Shown here: one piece after another, positions 56,821-64,000 of the stretch
Layout of the letters: each line of letters begins with the position of its first letter
Numbering within the stretch: the first letter of the stretch is position 1
NCBI GenBank assembly: GCA_030651695.1
Contig: JAUSCD010000015.1
Span: 62,001-126,000, forward strand
From: Pseudohongiella sp.
Lineage (GTDB): Bacteria > Pseudomonadota > Gammaproteobacteria > Pseudomonadales > Pseudohongiellaceae
Length of the DNA: 64,000 nt
Direction: 5' to 3'
The notes under the pieces: generated by a model
Seen by the model: the letters and a program-made list of their open reading frames with translations, nothing else
What the model was told of the DNA's origin: nothing
Databases searched by the model: none
Translations under genes and position numbers: made by a program

Positions 56821-57255
56821 TTATGCCTGCCCCAATGTCATTACACGCTGCATCATGGTCCTGGCCGCCGTCATCACGTCCACGTTCAGCTGAAATGCGC
56901 GCGACGAAGAAATCATGTTTGTCATCTCTTCAACGATGTCCACATTGGGGTAGTACACAAATCCTTCTTCGTTGGCCATCGGGTTGCCTGGTTCAAAACG
57001 CGGCTGCAATGGGCGCGCGTCCTCTACAATGCCGGCAACTCGTACACCGGTGGATGCGGACAACGAACCGGAAAACATGTCTGTCATGGCATCTTTAACC
57101 ATAGGTGCAAAAACTGGATGGCGGGCGCGGTAGGTCTGCTCTGCGCTGCTGGCGGCACTGTTTACGTTTGCCATGTTGCTGGCGGTGGTGTTCAGTCGCA
57201 GGGACTGTGCACTCATGCCGGAGCCTGCAATATCAAAAATCTGCATCAGACTCAT
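56821..57255 (-). CDS. flgC: Flagellar proximal rod protein FlgC
   Basis: 144 aa. Rod-family signature IFDIAGSGMSAQSLRLNTTASNMANVNSAASS at the start, and PNVDIVEEMTNMISSSRAFQLNVDVMTAARTMMQRVMTLGQ at the end. It lies 2 bp after flgB, so the two are translated together. Confidence 0.97.
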   Translation of the reverse strand: MSLMQIFDIAGSGMSAQSLRLNTTASNMANVNSAASSAEQTYRARHPVFAPMVKDAMTDMFSGSLSASTGVRVAGIVEDARPLQPRFEPGNPMANEEGFVYYPNVDIVEEMTNMISSSRAFQLNVDVMTAARTMMQRVMTLGQA

Positions 57256-57257
57256 GA

Positions 57258-57659
57258 TTACTCTCCTTTAAGGGCTTTCATCAGCCCGGTAAATTTGCCG
57301 TTGAGAAACTGGAAGCTGGCCTGATGCTCAAGCGCGTTGCGGGCGAACGCCGCATTTTCGATCTGCTCATCAACCGTGTTGCCGTCGATGGAGGCCTGAT
57401 TGGGAATTCGGTAGAGAGCTTCGGCTTGTGTGCTGATGGTGACACCACCCAGATGGCGCTGATGAGTCGTTCTCATGTCGACGTTGCGCTGGCTGCGGTT
57501 TCCGGCCTGGCTCAGCAATGCCTGGAAGTCCAGGTCCCGAGCCTTGTAGCCAGGTGTACTGGCATTGGCAATATTGTTGGCCAACAGTGCGGTGCGCTGG
57601 TTACGCAGAACCAGAGCCTGTTCGTGCATGCCCAGTGCATTTTTAAAGTTGATCGCCAT
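57258..57659 (-). CDS. flgB: Flagellar proximal rod protein FlgB
   Basis: 133 aa from ATG 57659 (MAINFKNALGMHEQALVLR), the standard length. The open frame reaches to 57725, but that would lie across the sigma-54 promoter at 57706-57721, so the shorter start is correct. The rod motif is ALVLRNQRTALLANNIANASTPGYKARDLDF. It is the first gene of the flgBCDEFGHIJKL operon. Confidence 0.96.
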   Translation of the reverse strand: MAINFKNALGMHEQALVLRNQRTALLANNIANASTPGYKARDLDFQALLSQAGNRSQRNVDMRTTHQRHLGGVTISTQAEALYRIPNQASIDGNTVDEQIENAAFARNALEHQASFQFLNGKFTGLMKALKGE

Positions 57660-57705
57660 TTGATGTCCCGCCTCAGCATTGCCGGTTGAATTACAAAGCT
57701 GATAT

Positions 57706-57721
57706 AGCAAGAGCTGTGCCA
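57706..57721 (-). promoter_or_regulatory. Sigma-54 promoter of the flgB operon
   Basis: Minus strand TGGCACA-GCTC-TTGCT: an almost perfect -24/-12 element with GG and GC 10 nt apart, 47 nt before the flgB ATG. FleQ is the expected activator. Confidence 0.85.
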
Positions 57722-57815
57722 TCAAAACATAGATAATTATTTCAATTACTTAAGATGTAGAGATGGCGGCAAGTGGCAAGGCTTTGCCTGCGACTTATTG
57801 CCTCTTGAAGGGGGA

Positions 57816-57835
57816 TTTTGCCGTTGCCGGCAAAA
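57816..57835. repeat. Hairpin between cheR and flgB
   Basis: TTTTGCCG-TTGC-CGGCAAAA: an 8-bp perfect stem. It lies just after the cheR stop and could terminate cheV-cheR transcripts on the minus strand, though no T-run follows. A weaker GGCAA-GGCT-TTGCC stem lies nearby at 57775-57788. Confidence 0.5.
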
Positions 57836-57849
57836 CTGGAGAGGGAAGC

Positions 57850-58683
57850 TTAACTGCGATAGACGCTGGTATGAGGGCTGACGCGCTCGAGTTTATATTT
57901 GTCCCCGAGCGCTGCAGGCAGCGACTCGGACGCACCCAGAATCAGGCAGGACTCAGGATTCATGGCAGCACGCATACGCTGCAGGATGTCGATTTTCAGA
58001 TCAGCGGCAAAATAGATCAGCACATTCCGACAAAAAACGATGTCAAAACGCCCCAGCGATGAGTAGCTGTCTTTCAGGTTCAGTTGCCGGAAATTGACGC
58101 GCTGGATAATGGAGCGCTTCAGTCTGTAGCGGCTTTGAGGTAACTCATCAAAAAACTGCCGTCGCCGTGCATCGCTCAAACCTCTGCTCACGCTGAGGCT
58201 GTCATATTCTGCCTGTTTGGCATTAGTGAGCATGGACATGGAGATATCGGTGGCAACAATTTCCGGGTCGCGCATTAATGCGCCCGGATTACGCATTTTG
58301 AATTCTTCTATCACCATACTGATTGAGTACGGCTCCTGCCCAGACGAACACGCCGCCGACCAGATTCTGAGGGAAGTGCGTTTTTCCTCCAGCACAAGTC
58401 TGGGCAACACCACGTCGCGCAAAGCATCAAACGGCGCTGAGTCACGAAACCAGAAGGTTTCATTGGTGGTCATCGCATCGATTACTTTTTCTTTCAACCC
58501 TGGCAGCTGATTGACCCGGTTAACCAAAGCACCCAATGTCCGGAAATCGTACTCCTCCATGATCCGGCGCATGCGGTTGGCAACCAGATACTGCTTATTG
58601 TCGCCCAGCACAATGCCACAGGCCTGATCAAGAAAGACCCGAAAGACTTGATAGTCTTCTGTTGAGAATTGCTGTTCGTCCAA
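57850..58683 (-). CDS. cheR: Chemotaxis protein methyltransferase CheR
   Basis: 277 aa. CheR methylates glutamates of chemoreceptors using SAM. An N-terminal helical domain (about 5-75) is followed by the SAM fold with RIWSAACSSGQEPYSISMVIEEF (about 105-127), ETFWFRDSAPFDAL before it, and FDIVFCRNVLIYF (about 224-236). The start codon appears to be TTG 58683 (LDEQQFSTEDYQVF); a GGGCGAG lies a few nt upstream. It lies 47 bp after cheV, probably cotranscribed, as in Pseudomonas. Confidence 0.95.
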   Translation of the reverse strand: MDEQQFSTEDYQVFRVFLDQACGIVLGDNKQYLVANRMRRIMEEYDFRTLGALVNRVNQLPGLKEKVIDAMTTNETFWFRDSAPFDALRDVVLPRLVLEEKRTSLRIWSAACSSGQEPYSISMVIEEFKMRNPGALMRDPEIVATDISMSMLTNAKQAEYDSLSVSRGLSDARRRQFFDELPQSRYRLKRSIIQRVNFRQLNLKDSYSSLGRFDIVFCRNVLIYFAADLKIDILQRMRAAMNPESCLILGASESLPAALGDKYKLERVSPHTSVYRS

Positions 58684-58730
58684 GGTACTCGCCCGTTATC
58701 TGCAGAACAAGCTGCTGCCGGCTTGCGGCT

Positions 58731-59663
58731 TCAAGCCGCTTTATGCCGCATTTCCAATTGTTTCAGCACACGCTGGGCCAGCTCATCCGGATGGAATTTG
58801 GCCAGAAAATCATCCGCGCCTACCTTCTCAACCATAGCCTGATTGAATACGCCACTGAGTGAGGTGTGCAGCATTACGTGCATACCCGCCAGCTTGGGAT
58901 CATGTTTGATCGAAGCTGTAAGCGTGTAACCGTCCATTTCCGGCATTTCGATATCGGAAATCAGCAAAATATATTTATCCATCGGGTTCAGCCCCTGAGC
59001 CAGCATGGTCTTCAGGTGATCAAGGGCCTGTTTGCCATCATTGAGCACAACTGTCTGCAGACCAATCGCTTCACAGCACCGTTTGATCTGGGACCTTGCA
59101 ACGCTGGAGTCATCTACAATCAACACTGTATTGATTGCTTCAGCGCGCTGACCACTACTGACCAGAGAGTCGCTCAGGCCTTTGCCTGCCGGCACCACTT
59201 CAGCCAGGATGCGTTCTACGTCCAGAATCTCGACCAGTCGCTGATCCACTTCAGTAACGGCCGTCAGATAGTGCTCACGGCCTGAGCCCTTGGGTGGCGA
59301 ATGGATAGCTTCCCAGTTGAGGTTTACGATACGCTCGACACCACTGACCAGAAATCCCTGCACTGAGTTGTTGTACTCGGTAATGATGATGAAGCCCTTG
59401 CCCTCGTCACGCAGCGTGCTACCGCCGGTTGCGATACTGAGGTCGAGAATGGAAATTGTGCGGCCCCTCACATAGGCTACACCGCGCACAACGCGACTGC
59501 TGTGAGGCAGCACACTGAGCGGCGGGCAAGGCAGCACCTCTTTGACTTTGAAAACGTTGATGCCATAGAGCTGACGGCCGTTGAGTCGGAACATGAGCAG
59601 CTCAAGCCGGTTTTGACCAACCAGTTGGGTTCGTTGATTTACGCTGTCTAATACGCCGGCCAT
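58731..59663 (-). CDS. cheV: Chemotaxis coupling/response protein CheV
   Basis: 310 aa from ATG 59663, which follows GGGAGG at 6 nt. CheV fuses a CheW-like coupling domain (about 15-165; LELLMFRLNGRQLYGINVFKVKEVL) to a receiver domain (about 175-305) with VLIVDDSSVARSQ, the phospho-acceptor Asp in LLISDIEMPEMDGYTL, Ser/Thr in HTSLSG and Lys in FLAKFHPDEL. It links chemoreceptors to CheA and adapts the response. It is located upstream of cheR. Confidence 0.96.
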   Translation of the reverse strand: MAGVLDSVNQRTQLVGQNRLELLMFRLNGRQLYGINVFKVKEVLPCPPLSVLPHSSRVVRGVAYVRGRTISILDLSIATGGSTLRDEGKGFIIITEYNNSVQGFLVSGVERIVNLNWEAIHSPPKGSGREHYLTAVTEVDQRLVEILDVERILAEVVPAGKGLSDSLVSSGQRAEAINTVLIVDDSSVARSQIKRCCEAIGLQTVVLNDGKQALDHLKTMLAQGLNPMDKYILLISDIEMPEMDGYTLTASIKHDPKLAGMHVMLHTSLSGVFNQAMVEKVGADDFLAKFHPDELAQRVLKQLEMRHKAA

Positions 59664-59792
59664 TAAGAGCCTCCCACAAGTCTTGGATGCGGCCAATCAC
59701 ACTCAGTTTAAGGCCATCCCTAGCTATGTCGTCAGGCACGCGGATTTCATAAGGGCTTGCCCCTCAAAAACCCGTAAAAAATTCGACATGCC

Positions 59793-59808
59793 CGGCATAT
59801 TTATTGCT
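59793..59808 (+). promoter_or_regulatory. Candidate sigma-54 promoter of flgA
   Basis: CGGCATA-TTTA-TTGCT with GG and GC 10 nt apart, 120 nt before the flgA ATG. Only the first base of the -24 core and its tail deviate. The -12 is the same TTGCT as in the flgB and fliD sites. Confidence 0.6.
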
Positions 59809-59927
59809 TTAACTTTAGCAGAAAGGTAATTCTTGCCTTCAACATGGCCAGAAAACTCAAAAAAATGACCCCGACGACGTAAATTTTCGAAAATAGCACT
59901 TAAGACTGACGGATATTTGACGATACT

Positions 59928-60707
59928 ATGCCTGTAACGAGCACTACTGTTTCAATAAGGACGCCCTGCAGAGGCTTCAGAAGACTGGTTTGGCTGCTAT
60001 TGATGCCATGCCTGTGCGCGATTGCAGCTTCCCAGGCAATGTCACAGGTAACATCCATAGCCGCACAGCACAGCCCTGCCAGTGCTTATGAATTGCTTGC
60101 CAATGCAGCCAGAGATGCTGTGGTGATGGAGTTTGCCAATAGCACTGAACGCATAGAAATTGAATTACCGCCGCCAGACCCGAGGCTGCAGTTGCCGGTC
60201 TGCGCTTCCGCACTGGAAACCAGTGTCGGACGTCACAACGGGCAAGGCGGCAGACTGAATGTCAGAGTGGATTGTCGGGACGCTGCGCCATGGGCGCGGA
60301 ATATGGCCGTGAACGTCAAAGTGTATCGGGAAATGCTGGTGTCCTCCCGCAACTTATCTCGCGGGGCGCTGATTACAGACGCCGACATCAGTATTGAGGA
60401 AGTGGATATAAGCCAGGTTCGCGGCCAATTGATAGATGATCCGCAGGCTGCGATAGGCATGGAAGTCAGACGCAATGTGAGCGCCGGCACCGCACTCAGC
60501 GGAGACATGTTGAATGCCCCGATTATGGTGCGTCGCGGTGACACTGTCATGCTGACGGCGGAACGTGGAGGCATCAGCATCCGTCAGCAAGGCACGGCCA
60601 TGCAGGATGGAGAGTCCGGCAGACAGATTACTGTGCGCAACACCAGCTCCAATCGAGTTGTGCAGGCGGTAGTGACGGGTCACGGCGAAGCCCGGGTCAT
60701 GTTTTAG
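59928..60707 (+). CDS. flgA: Flagellar P-ring assembly chaperone FlgA
   Basis: 259 aa. A signal peptide (about 1-40; LVWLLLMPCLCAIAASQAMSQ) leads to an N-terminal region with RIEIELPPPDPRLQLPVCASALE and a C-terminal SAF-type domain (about 140-259: SRNLSRGALITDADISIEEVDISQVRGQLIDDPQAAIGMEVRRNVSAGTALSGDML). It chaperones FlgI through the periplasm for P-ring assembly. The ATG at 59928 lacks a strong ribosome site. It is divergent from cheV and is followed by flgM. Confidence 0.95.
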   Translation: MPVTSTTVSIRTPCRGFRRLVWLLLMPCLCAIAASQAMSQVTSIAAQHSPASAYELLANAARDAVVMEFANSTERIEIELPPPDPRLQLPVCASALETSVGRHNGQGGRLNVRVDCRDAAPWARNMAVNVKVYREMLVSSRNLSRGALITDADISIEEVDISQVRGQLIDDPQAAIGMEVRRNVSAGTALSGDMLNAPIMVRRGDTVMLTAERGGISIRQQGTAMQDGESGRQITVRNTSSNRVVQAVVTGHGEARVMF

Positions 60708-60731
60708 TCGGGACTAAAATCGGGCAAAGAG

Positions 60732-60749
60732 ATTGTACTTAGGTACAAT
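60732..60749. repeat. Perfect hairpin downstream of flgA
   Basis: ATTGTAC-TTAG-GTACAAT, 7-bp stem, 25 bp past the flgA stop and just before the flgM promoter. Low in GC and without a T-run, so a weak terminator at best or an operator. Confidence 0.4.
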
Positions 60750-60757
60750 ACGAAGCC

Positions 60758-60784
60758 TAAAGTTATCGCCCGACAGGTCGCTAA
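60758..60784 (+). promoter_or_regulatory. Sigma-28 promoter of flgM
   Basis: TAAAGTTA (60758-60765), 11-nt spacer, GTCGCTAA (60777-60784), 106 nt before the flgM ATG. The match is 7 of 8 at -35 and 6 of 8 at -10, with exact FliA spacing. It fits the known autoregulated control of flgM by sigma-28. Confidence 0.75.
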
Positions 60785-60890
60785 CAGGAACAAGAGTAGA
60801 GCATTCGCCCGACTTCAAGGCAAATGCCGCAAAACAGACAGACAGACAGTCCTAATCAATCCAACTGAAATAGTTGAACAGGTGACAGGT

Positions 60891-61220
60891 ATGAGTATTC
60901 CAACGATCAGCAACAGCACACCGGCCCCAGACAGCCGCGGCACTGTACGATCATCGTCTGGTCAAACCTCTGCAACCGGAGCAGGATCAAGCAACCGTGC
61001 GTCCAGCCAGCAAGCCGGCACGCCACAAACTAACGTAGATGCGGTATCTATCAGCAGCCAGGCCGTTGACCTGCAGGCGCTGGAAAGCAGCATCCGGCAG
61101 TTACCGGAAGTCAACGCGGCGCGCGTGACCGAATTGCGCGATCAGATCAGTGCCGGGCAATATAACGTTGACAGCCAGCGCGTGGCAGATAAAATCCTCG
61201 CCTTTGAACAGAAGTTCTAA
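60891..61220 (+). CDS. flgM: Anti-sigma-28 factor FlgM
   Basis: 109 aa. FlgM holds FliA (sigma-28) inactive until it is exported through the finished hook-basal body. The C-terminal sigma-binding part is VNAARVTELRDQISAGQYNVDSQRVADKILAFEQKF (about 74-109), with a Ser/Thr/Gln-rich disordered N-terminus. ATG 60891 is preceded by AGGTGACAGGT; a GTG three codons earlier is less likely. flgN follows after 22 bp. Confidence 0.93.
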   Translation: MSIPTISNSTPAPDSRGTVRSSSGQTSATGAGSSNRASSQQAGTPQTNVDAVSISSQAVDLQALESSIRQLPEVNAARVTELRDQISAGQYNVDSQRVADKILAFEQKF

Positions 61221-61242
61221 TTTGAACTAACGCAGGGGCAGC

Positions 61243-61722
61243 ATGATCAGTACTGAGTTGCAGAAACTACTTGAAAAAGATCGCACTCAGCTGGACACGC
61301 TGGCCCAGCTCCTGTTGGAAGAAAAAGCCTGTCTTGAACAGCGCGACCTGGAACAACTTACTGTATTACTTCAAAAAAAGCAGATCGTTCTCACTGGCAT
61401 TGAGCATGATGACCATGCCCGTCGCCAATTATTGGCAAAGGCAGGACTGAAGGATGGCCAGACAAGCCTGCCTCAGCTCCGGCAATTACTTGCCAAGAGT
61501 CCTGAACACCTGGCCTTGGCAGAGCTGATCGAAAGTGTTGAAAATCGTTTACAGCATTGCCGCGAACTGACCGAAACCAATAGCGTCATCGTGCACCGGA
61601 GTCGCATCAATACCCAGCGCACTCTTGGCATTTTGCGTGGTCCAGACTCTCTGACCGGCTTGTATACCAGCCACGGAGCAACAGTTGGCGGCAACGAAAA
61701 ACGCGATCTCGGCAGCGCCTGA
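61243..61722 (+). CDS. flgN: FlgK/FlgL export chaperone FlgN
   Basis: 159 aa, all-helical. The FlgN pattern is seen at the start (LQKLLEKDRTQLDTLAQLLLEEKACLEQRDLEQLTVLLQKKQIVLTGI) and around ENRLQHCRELTETNSVIVHRSRINTQRTLGILRG. FlgN delivers FlgK and FlgL to the export apparatus, so it should meet the unusually large FlgK here. It lies between flgM and the PilZ gene. Confidence 0.9.
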   Translation: MISTELQKLLEKDRTQLDTLAQLLLEEKACLEQRDLEQLTVLLQKKQIVLTGIEHDDHARRQLLAKAGLKDGQTSLPQLRQLLAKSPEHLALAELIESVENRLQHCRELTETNSVIVHRSRINTQRTLGILRGPDSLTGLYTSHGATVGGNEKRDLGSA

Positions 61723-61752
61723 GCGCTGCATCGCACGCGCGGATATAACGTT

Positions 61753-62466
61753 ATGGCCAGCAACTCCAATCAGGAACGCTACTACACCTCCGCCGGAGAC
61801 ATCTTCAGCGTGCTGCGGGCATTAGTCTCCGACCGATCCAGTATCAGCATCCAATTTGACAATAGCAGCATCGTCAGTGCATCCATGGTTCTTGAAGCCA
61901 ACCTGCGCGACCGCACTTTTCGTCTTGACGAGTTTTCTACCGCCGATGCACACAAACGCGCTGTAGCCGGCACCAACTTTACCATGCGAGCCTCCGTCAA
62001 CGGCATCCGCGTGCTCGCTAAAGATATGAAGGTTGTCCGCATAAGCGAAGATCGCGACGGTGTCTTTTACGAAGTAGCGTTCCCGGAGCGCCTGTTATAT
62101 TTGCAGAGACGTGACGCCTTCCGTGCCTGGGTGCCTGGCACACTTATGGTCAATGTCGCATGTAAAAATGATAATCACCCGACAGGCTTTAAAGGCCGCA
62201 TGCAGAATATGTCAGCCACCGGATTTCGTATGGTCGTCGACGGAAAAGTGTTGCCAGCACCGGAAATGATGGAAAATTTTCAGATCAGCACACGCCTGCC
62301 TTTGATCGACCAGAATCTGAGCTGCGAATCCACTGCCATGTACGTGCAATATGTGCAGGAACGCAATCACACCGTATTTGGTTTCCGCTTTGGCAATCTT
62401 GGTCGTCAGGAGCAATTGGCTGTGAACCGGTTTGTGACCCAGTTGCAACGCGAAGCCATTACCTGA
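61753..62466 (+). CDS. c-di-GMP-binding flagellar brake protein (YcgR/FlgZ type)
   Basis: 237 aa. An N-terminal YcgR/PilZN domain (about 10-110) is followed by a PilZ domain (about 112-230) with the c-di-GMP motif RRDAFRAWVP (RxxxR, about 117-122) and NMSATGFRM (NxSxxG, about 156-161). Such proteins bind c-di-GMP and slow or bias the flagellar motor at the stator. Its location next to flgMN matches flgZ in Pseudomonas. 30 bp after flgN; convergent with the glycosyltransferase gene. Confidence 0.92.
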   Translation: MASNSNQERYYTSAGDIFSVLRALVSDRSSISIQFDNSSIVSASMVLEANLRDRTFRLDEFSTADAHKRAVAGTNFTMRASVNGIRVLAKDMKVVRISEDRDGVFYEVAFPERLLYLQRRDAFRAWVPGTLMVNVACKNDNHPTGFKGRMQNMSATGFRMVVDGKVLPAPEMMENFQISTRLPLIDQNLSCESTAMYVQYVQERNHTVFGFRFGNLGRQEQLAVNRFVTQLQREAIT

Positions 62467-62472
62467 TTGCTG

Positions 62473-63768
62473 TCATAAAAGCGATTGCAGTCGTGCCAGA
62501 TCTTCTGGCCTGTCCACATCCCAACGCGGCTCCAGTTCTTGCCACTGGATACCTGATTCAGACAGACGCTGATGCGTCTGAGCCAGAACCCTGTCTGTGC
62601 CCCAATCAATGCCGTCGAAAATACTGCCAGCTACCTGCCGTTTCACCCCGAGCAGCACGTAGCCACCATCTTCAGCAGGACCAATAACCAGATCAGCACC
62701 CTCCCGCAGCTTCACCACCGCCTGGCGCAGATAATCTGCATCCAGCGAGGCACAGTCCGCGCCAATCACCAAAACCAGCTGGGCGCGTGTCAGCGCGTCA
62801 TTCAGCGCATGCGCCATTCTCTGCCCGAGATCCCTGCCCTGCTGGATGTACACTGCATCGCTTTTACATACTTCGGCAAACCATGGCTCCTCACCTGATT
62901 CGGACAACCAAAGCTCCATAGGCAAATCCGAGGCGGTGGTGACCCGTTGCCATGTCAGCGCAATCAGCTGCTTGTGCAAGGCCAGGGCGCCTGCTTCTCC
63001 CAAGGTCGGTATAAATCGGGTTTTTACCTTGCCCGCTACCGGAGACTTGGCAAAAAACAGCACTCTGACATCGGACTTCTTTTGCAGGTAGTACCGGGCT
63101 TGCAGATCCGCCGGACTGGCGCCGAAAAAATAAGCCAGCCGCAGCCTCCACATCAGCAAGATGGTTTTCACGACACCGTGATTTTCCCAGCGCCGGCTGG
63201 AGCTCAGAACACGTTCGCGCAGACACAGGGGTCGACCGGCGGTCTGCAGCAGGGTTTTACACAGCTGCACATCCTCCATCAAAGCAATCGGAGGATATCC
63301 ACCGACCTGTTCAAACAGTTTGCGCTCAACAAAGATCGCCTGATCACCTGTGGCAATCCCGGTCACTCTTGAGCGCAGATTCATCATGGTTTCTATTATG
63401 CGGAACACACGCCTGGCGCTGCTGAGCCGCACATCGAAACGGCCCCAGCGCCGCGCGCCCGGATCTGCCAGAAAATTAAAAAGACGGGGCGGAAGAATTG
63501 CCGGCAACAACGTGTCTATATGAAGGAATAACAACACATCACCGCCAGCCACGCGCGCACCGGCATTCATCTGCGAAGCGCGACCTGCCGGAGCGGACAA
63601 CACATGGTCGACCAGCCCGGCACAGATGCTCAAGCTTTGATCGGTGCTGCCGCCATCTACTACTACAAGCTCATGCCCTGACTGACGCCAGCTCTGCAGA
63701 AGCGGCAGATTGGCCGTTAGCGCAGCAGACTCGTTGAGGACGGGGATTATGATGCTGATGGTTTTCAC
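62473..63768 (-). CDS. Fused two-domain glycosyltransferase (TIGR04283 + TIGR04282/DUF2064)
   Basis: 431 aa, two usually separate proteins in one chain. The N-terminal GT2-type domain (about 1-225) begins ISIIIPVLNESAALTANL with VVDGGSTDQS and the DTLLP metal site in LFLHIDTLLP; the C-terminal domain (about 235-431) begins VRVLFFAKSPVAGKVKTRFIPTLGEAGAL and has VIGADCASLDADYLRQAVVKL and GPAEDGGYVLLGVK, as in the DUF2064 nucleotidyltransferase-like family. NCBI named both families after arsenosugar clusters, but their substrates are not established. Here no other sugar genes are near. It is convergent with the PilZ gene. Confidence 0.9.
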   Translation of the reverse strand: MKTISIIIPVLNESAALTANLPLLQSWRQSGHELVVVDGGSTDQSLSICAGLVDHVLSAPAGRASQMNAGARVAGGDVLLFLHIDTLLPAILPPRLFNFLADPGARRWGRFDVRLSSARRVFRIIETMMNLRSRVTGIATGDQAIFVERKLFEQVGGYPPIALMEDVQLCKTLLQTAGRPLCLRERVLSSSRRWENHGVVKTILLMWRLRLAYFFGASPADLQARYYLQKKSDVRVLFFAKSPVAGKVKTRFIPTLGEAGALALHKQLIALTWQRVTTASDLPMELWLSESGEEPWFAEVCKSDAVYIQQGRDLGQRMAHALNDALTRAQLVLVIGADCASLDADYLRQAVVKLREGADLVIGPAEDGGYVLLGVKRQVAGSIFDGIDWGTDRVLAQTHQRLSESGIQWQELEPRWDVDRPEDLARLQSLL

Positions 63769-64000
63769 GGGCAGAGCGTAACCCGCCGGCTTTTGTCCTG
63801 TAAACGGTTAAAAAGCTTTATTCAGGGCTGGCACATCCGAAATTAAAGGAGGATAATGCGCCGCCATTATTGCTGATAGATCACAAGTCTGAAATCAAGC
63901 AATAACGTGGCCCAGGGGCCGGTTTTCTTCACGAAAGACAGCGCGTAGTACCCATTAAAAGTACCCATGAATTCTGAAAATTTTTATATCGTAGCAACAG
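63769..64000. other. End of window, no supported gene
   Basis: 232 bp upstream of the glycosyltransferase gene. Short frames exist on both strands: minus-strand ends of possible genes at the window edge, and a rightward ATG at 63967 running off the end. None shows a ribosome site or recognised motif, so nothing is called. Confidence 0.5.

Noticed and set aside
57767-57788. AGGCAAAGCCTTGCC on the minus strand as a second sigma-54 site upstream of flgB
   Set aside because: GG and GC are 9 nt apart; sigma-54 requires 10.
59789-59817. Minus-strand TAAAGTTA ... GCCGGGCA as a sigma-28 promoter of cheV
   Set aside because: The spacer is 13 nt, and the site overlaps the better sigma-54 match on the other strand.
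63866-63967. Leftward 33-codon frame beginning MGTFNGYYAL
   Set aside because: Too short, starts next to an in-frame stop, and has no recognisable ribosome site or family.
63967-64000. Rightward ATG beginning MNSENFYIVAT at the window end
   Set aside because: Only 11 codons are visible, with no ribosome site; it cannot be supported.

Overview
The window is ordinary chromosomal DNA of a free-living gammaproteobacterium with a FleQ-type polar flagellum. Supporting this are the gene orders dapA-bamC, queE/queC with cpoB-pal-tolBARQ, ruvCAB-aspS, purM-purN and hda, plus a FleQ/sigma-54 and sigma-28 flagellar hierarchy. Enlarged axial flagellar proteins and overall gene content hint at a marine or aquatic lineage of the Pseudohongiella/OMG kind, but the genus is a guess. 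No insertion sequence, prophage, integrase or CRISPR array was seen. Apart from the flagellar block and one three-gene sigma-factor unit, most genes are housekeeping.

Layout. 1-9.3 kb: M18 aminopeptidase (cut by the window edge), a periplasmic FKBP isomerase, a small leucine-rich-repeat lipoprotein, miaE, rmuC, bamC, dapA, a PerM-like permease, tusA and the periplasmic protease bepA. 9.3-13.3 kb: nadA, then a three-gene sigma-factor unit (membrane protein, ECF-like sigma factor with an apparent CTG start, second membrane protein), a Crp/Fnr regulator behind a structured leader, and tRNA-Lys(UUU). 13.4-24.3 kb, all leftward: queC, queE, the Tol-Pal envelope system, Holliday-junction genes ruvB/A/C, aspS and a zinc-ribbon gene. 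24.5-34.3 kb: an HU-like protein, proS, a YihY membrane protein, ArsC-like and WrbA-like genes, hda, purM/purN and several conserved proteins of unknown function.

34.3-62.5 kb is the flagellar region: fleQ, fliS, fliD, flaG, fliC, a fliT-like chaperone gene, flgL to flgB, cheR, cheV, flgA, flgM, flgN and a PilZ/YcgR brake protein. Promoter motifs match the classical hierarchy. Three sigma-54 (-24/-12) sites of identical layout lie before flgB, fliD and flgA. Four sigma-28 sites with an 11-nt spacer lie before fliC, flaG, flgM and fliS. FleQ with sigma-54 would build the hook-basal body, FlgM export would release sigma-28, and filament genes would follow. The one foreign-looking item is a secreted protein gene on the opposite strand between fliD and flaG, bounded by palindromes.

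The most striking biology is the size of the extracellular flagellar proteins: FliC 1190 aa, FliD 931 aa, FlgK 888 aa and FlgE 684 aa. The extra length of FliC and FliD consists of repeated beta-rich modules of about 85-90 residues that resemble each other, with related single copies in FlgE and FlgK. FliC additionally carries two copies of a second, roughly 150-residue unit flanking its module array. This suggests a thick modular flagellum in which hook, junction, cap and filament were enlarged with one domain type. The window ends with a fused two-domain glycosyltransferase gene and a short stretch with no clear gene.
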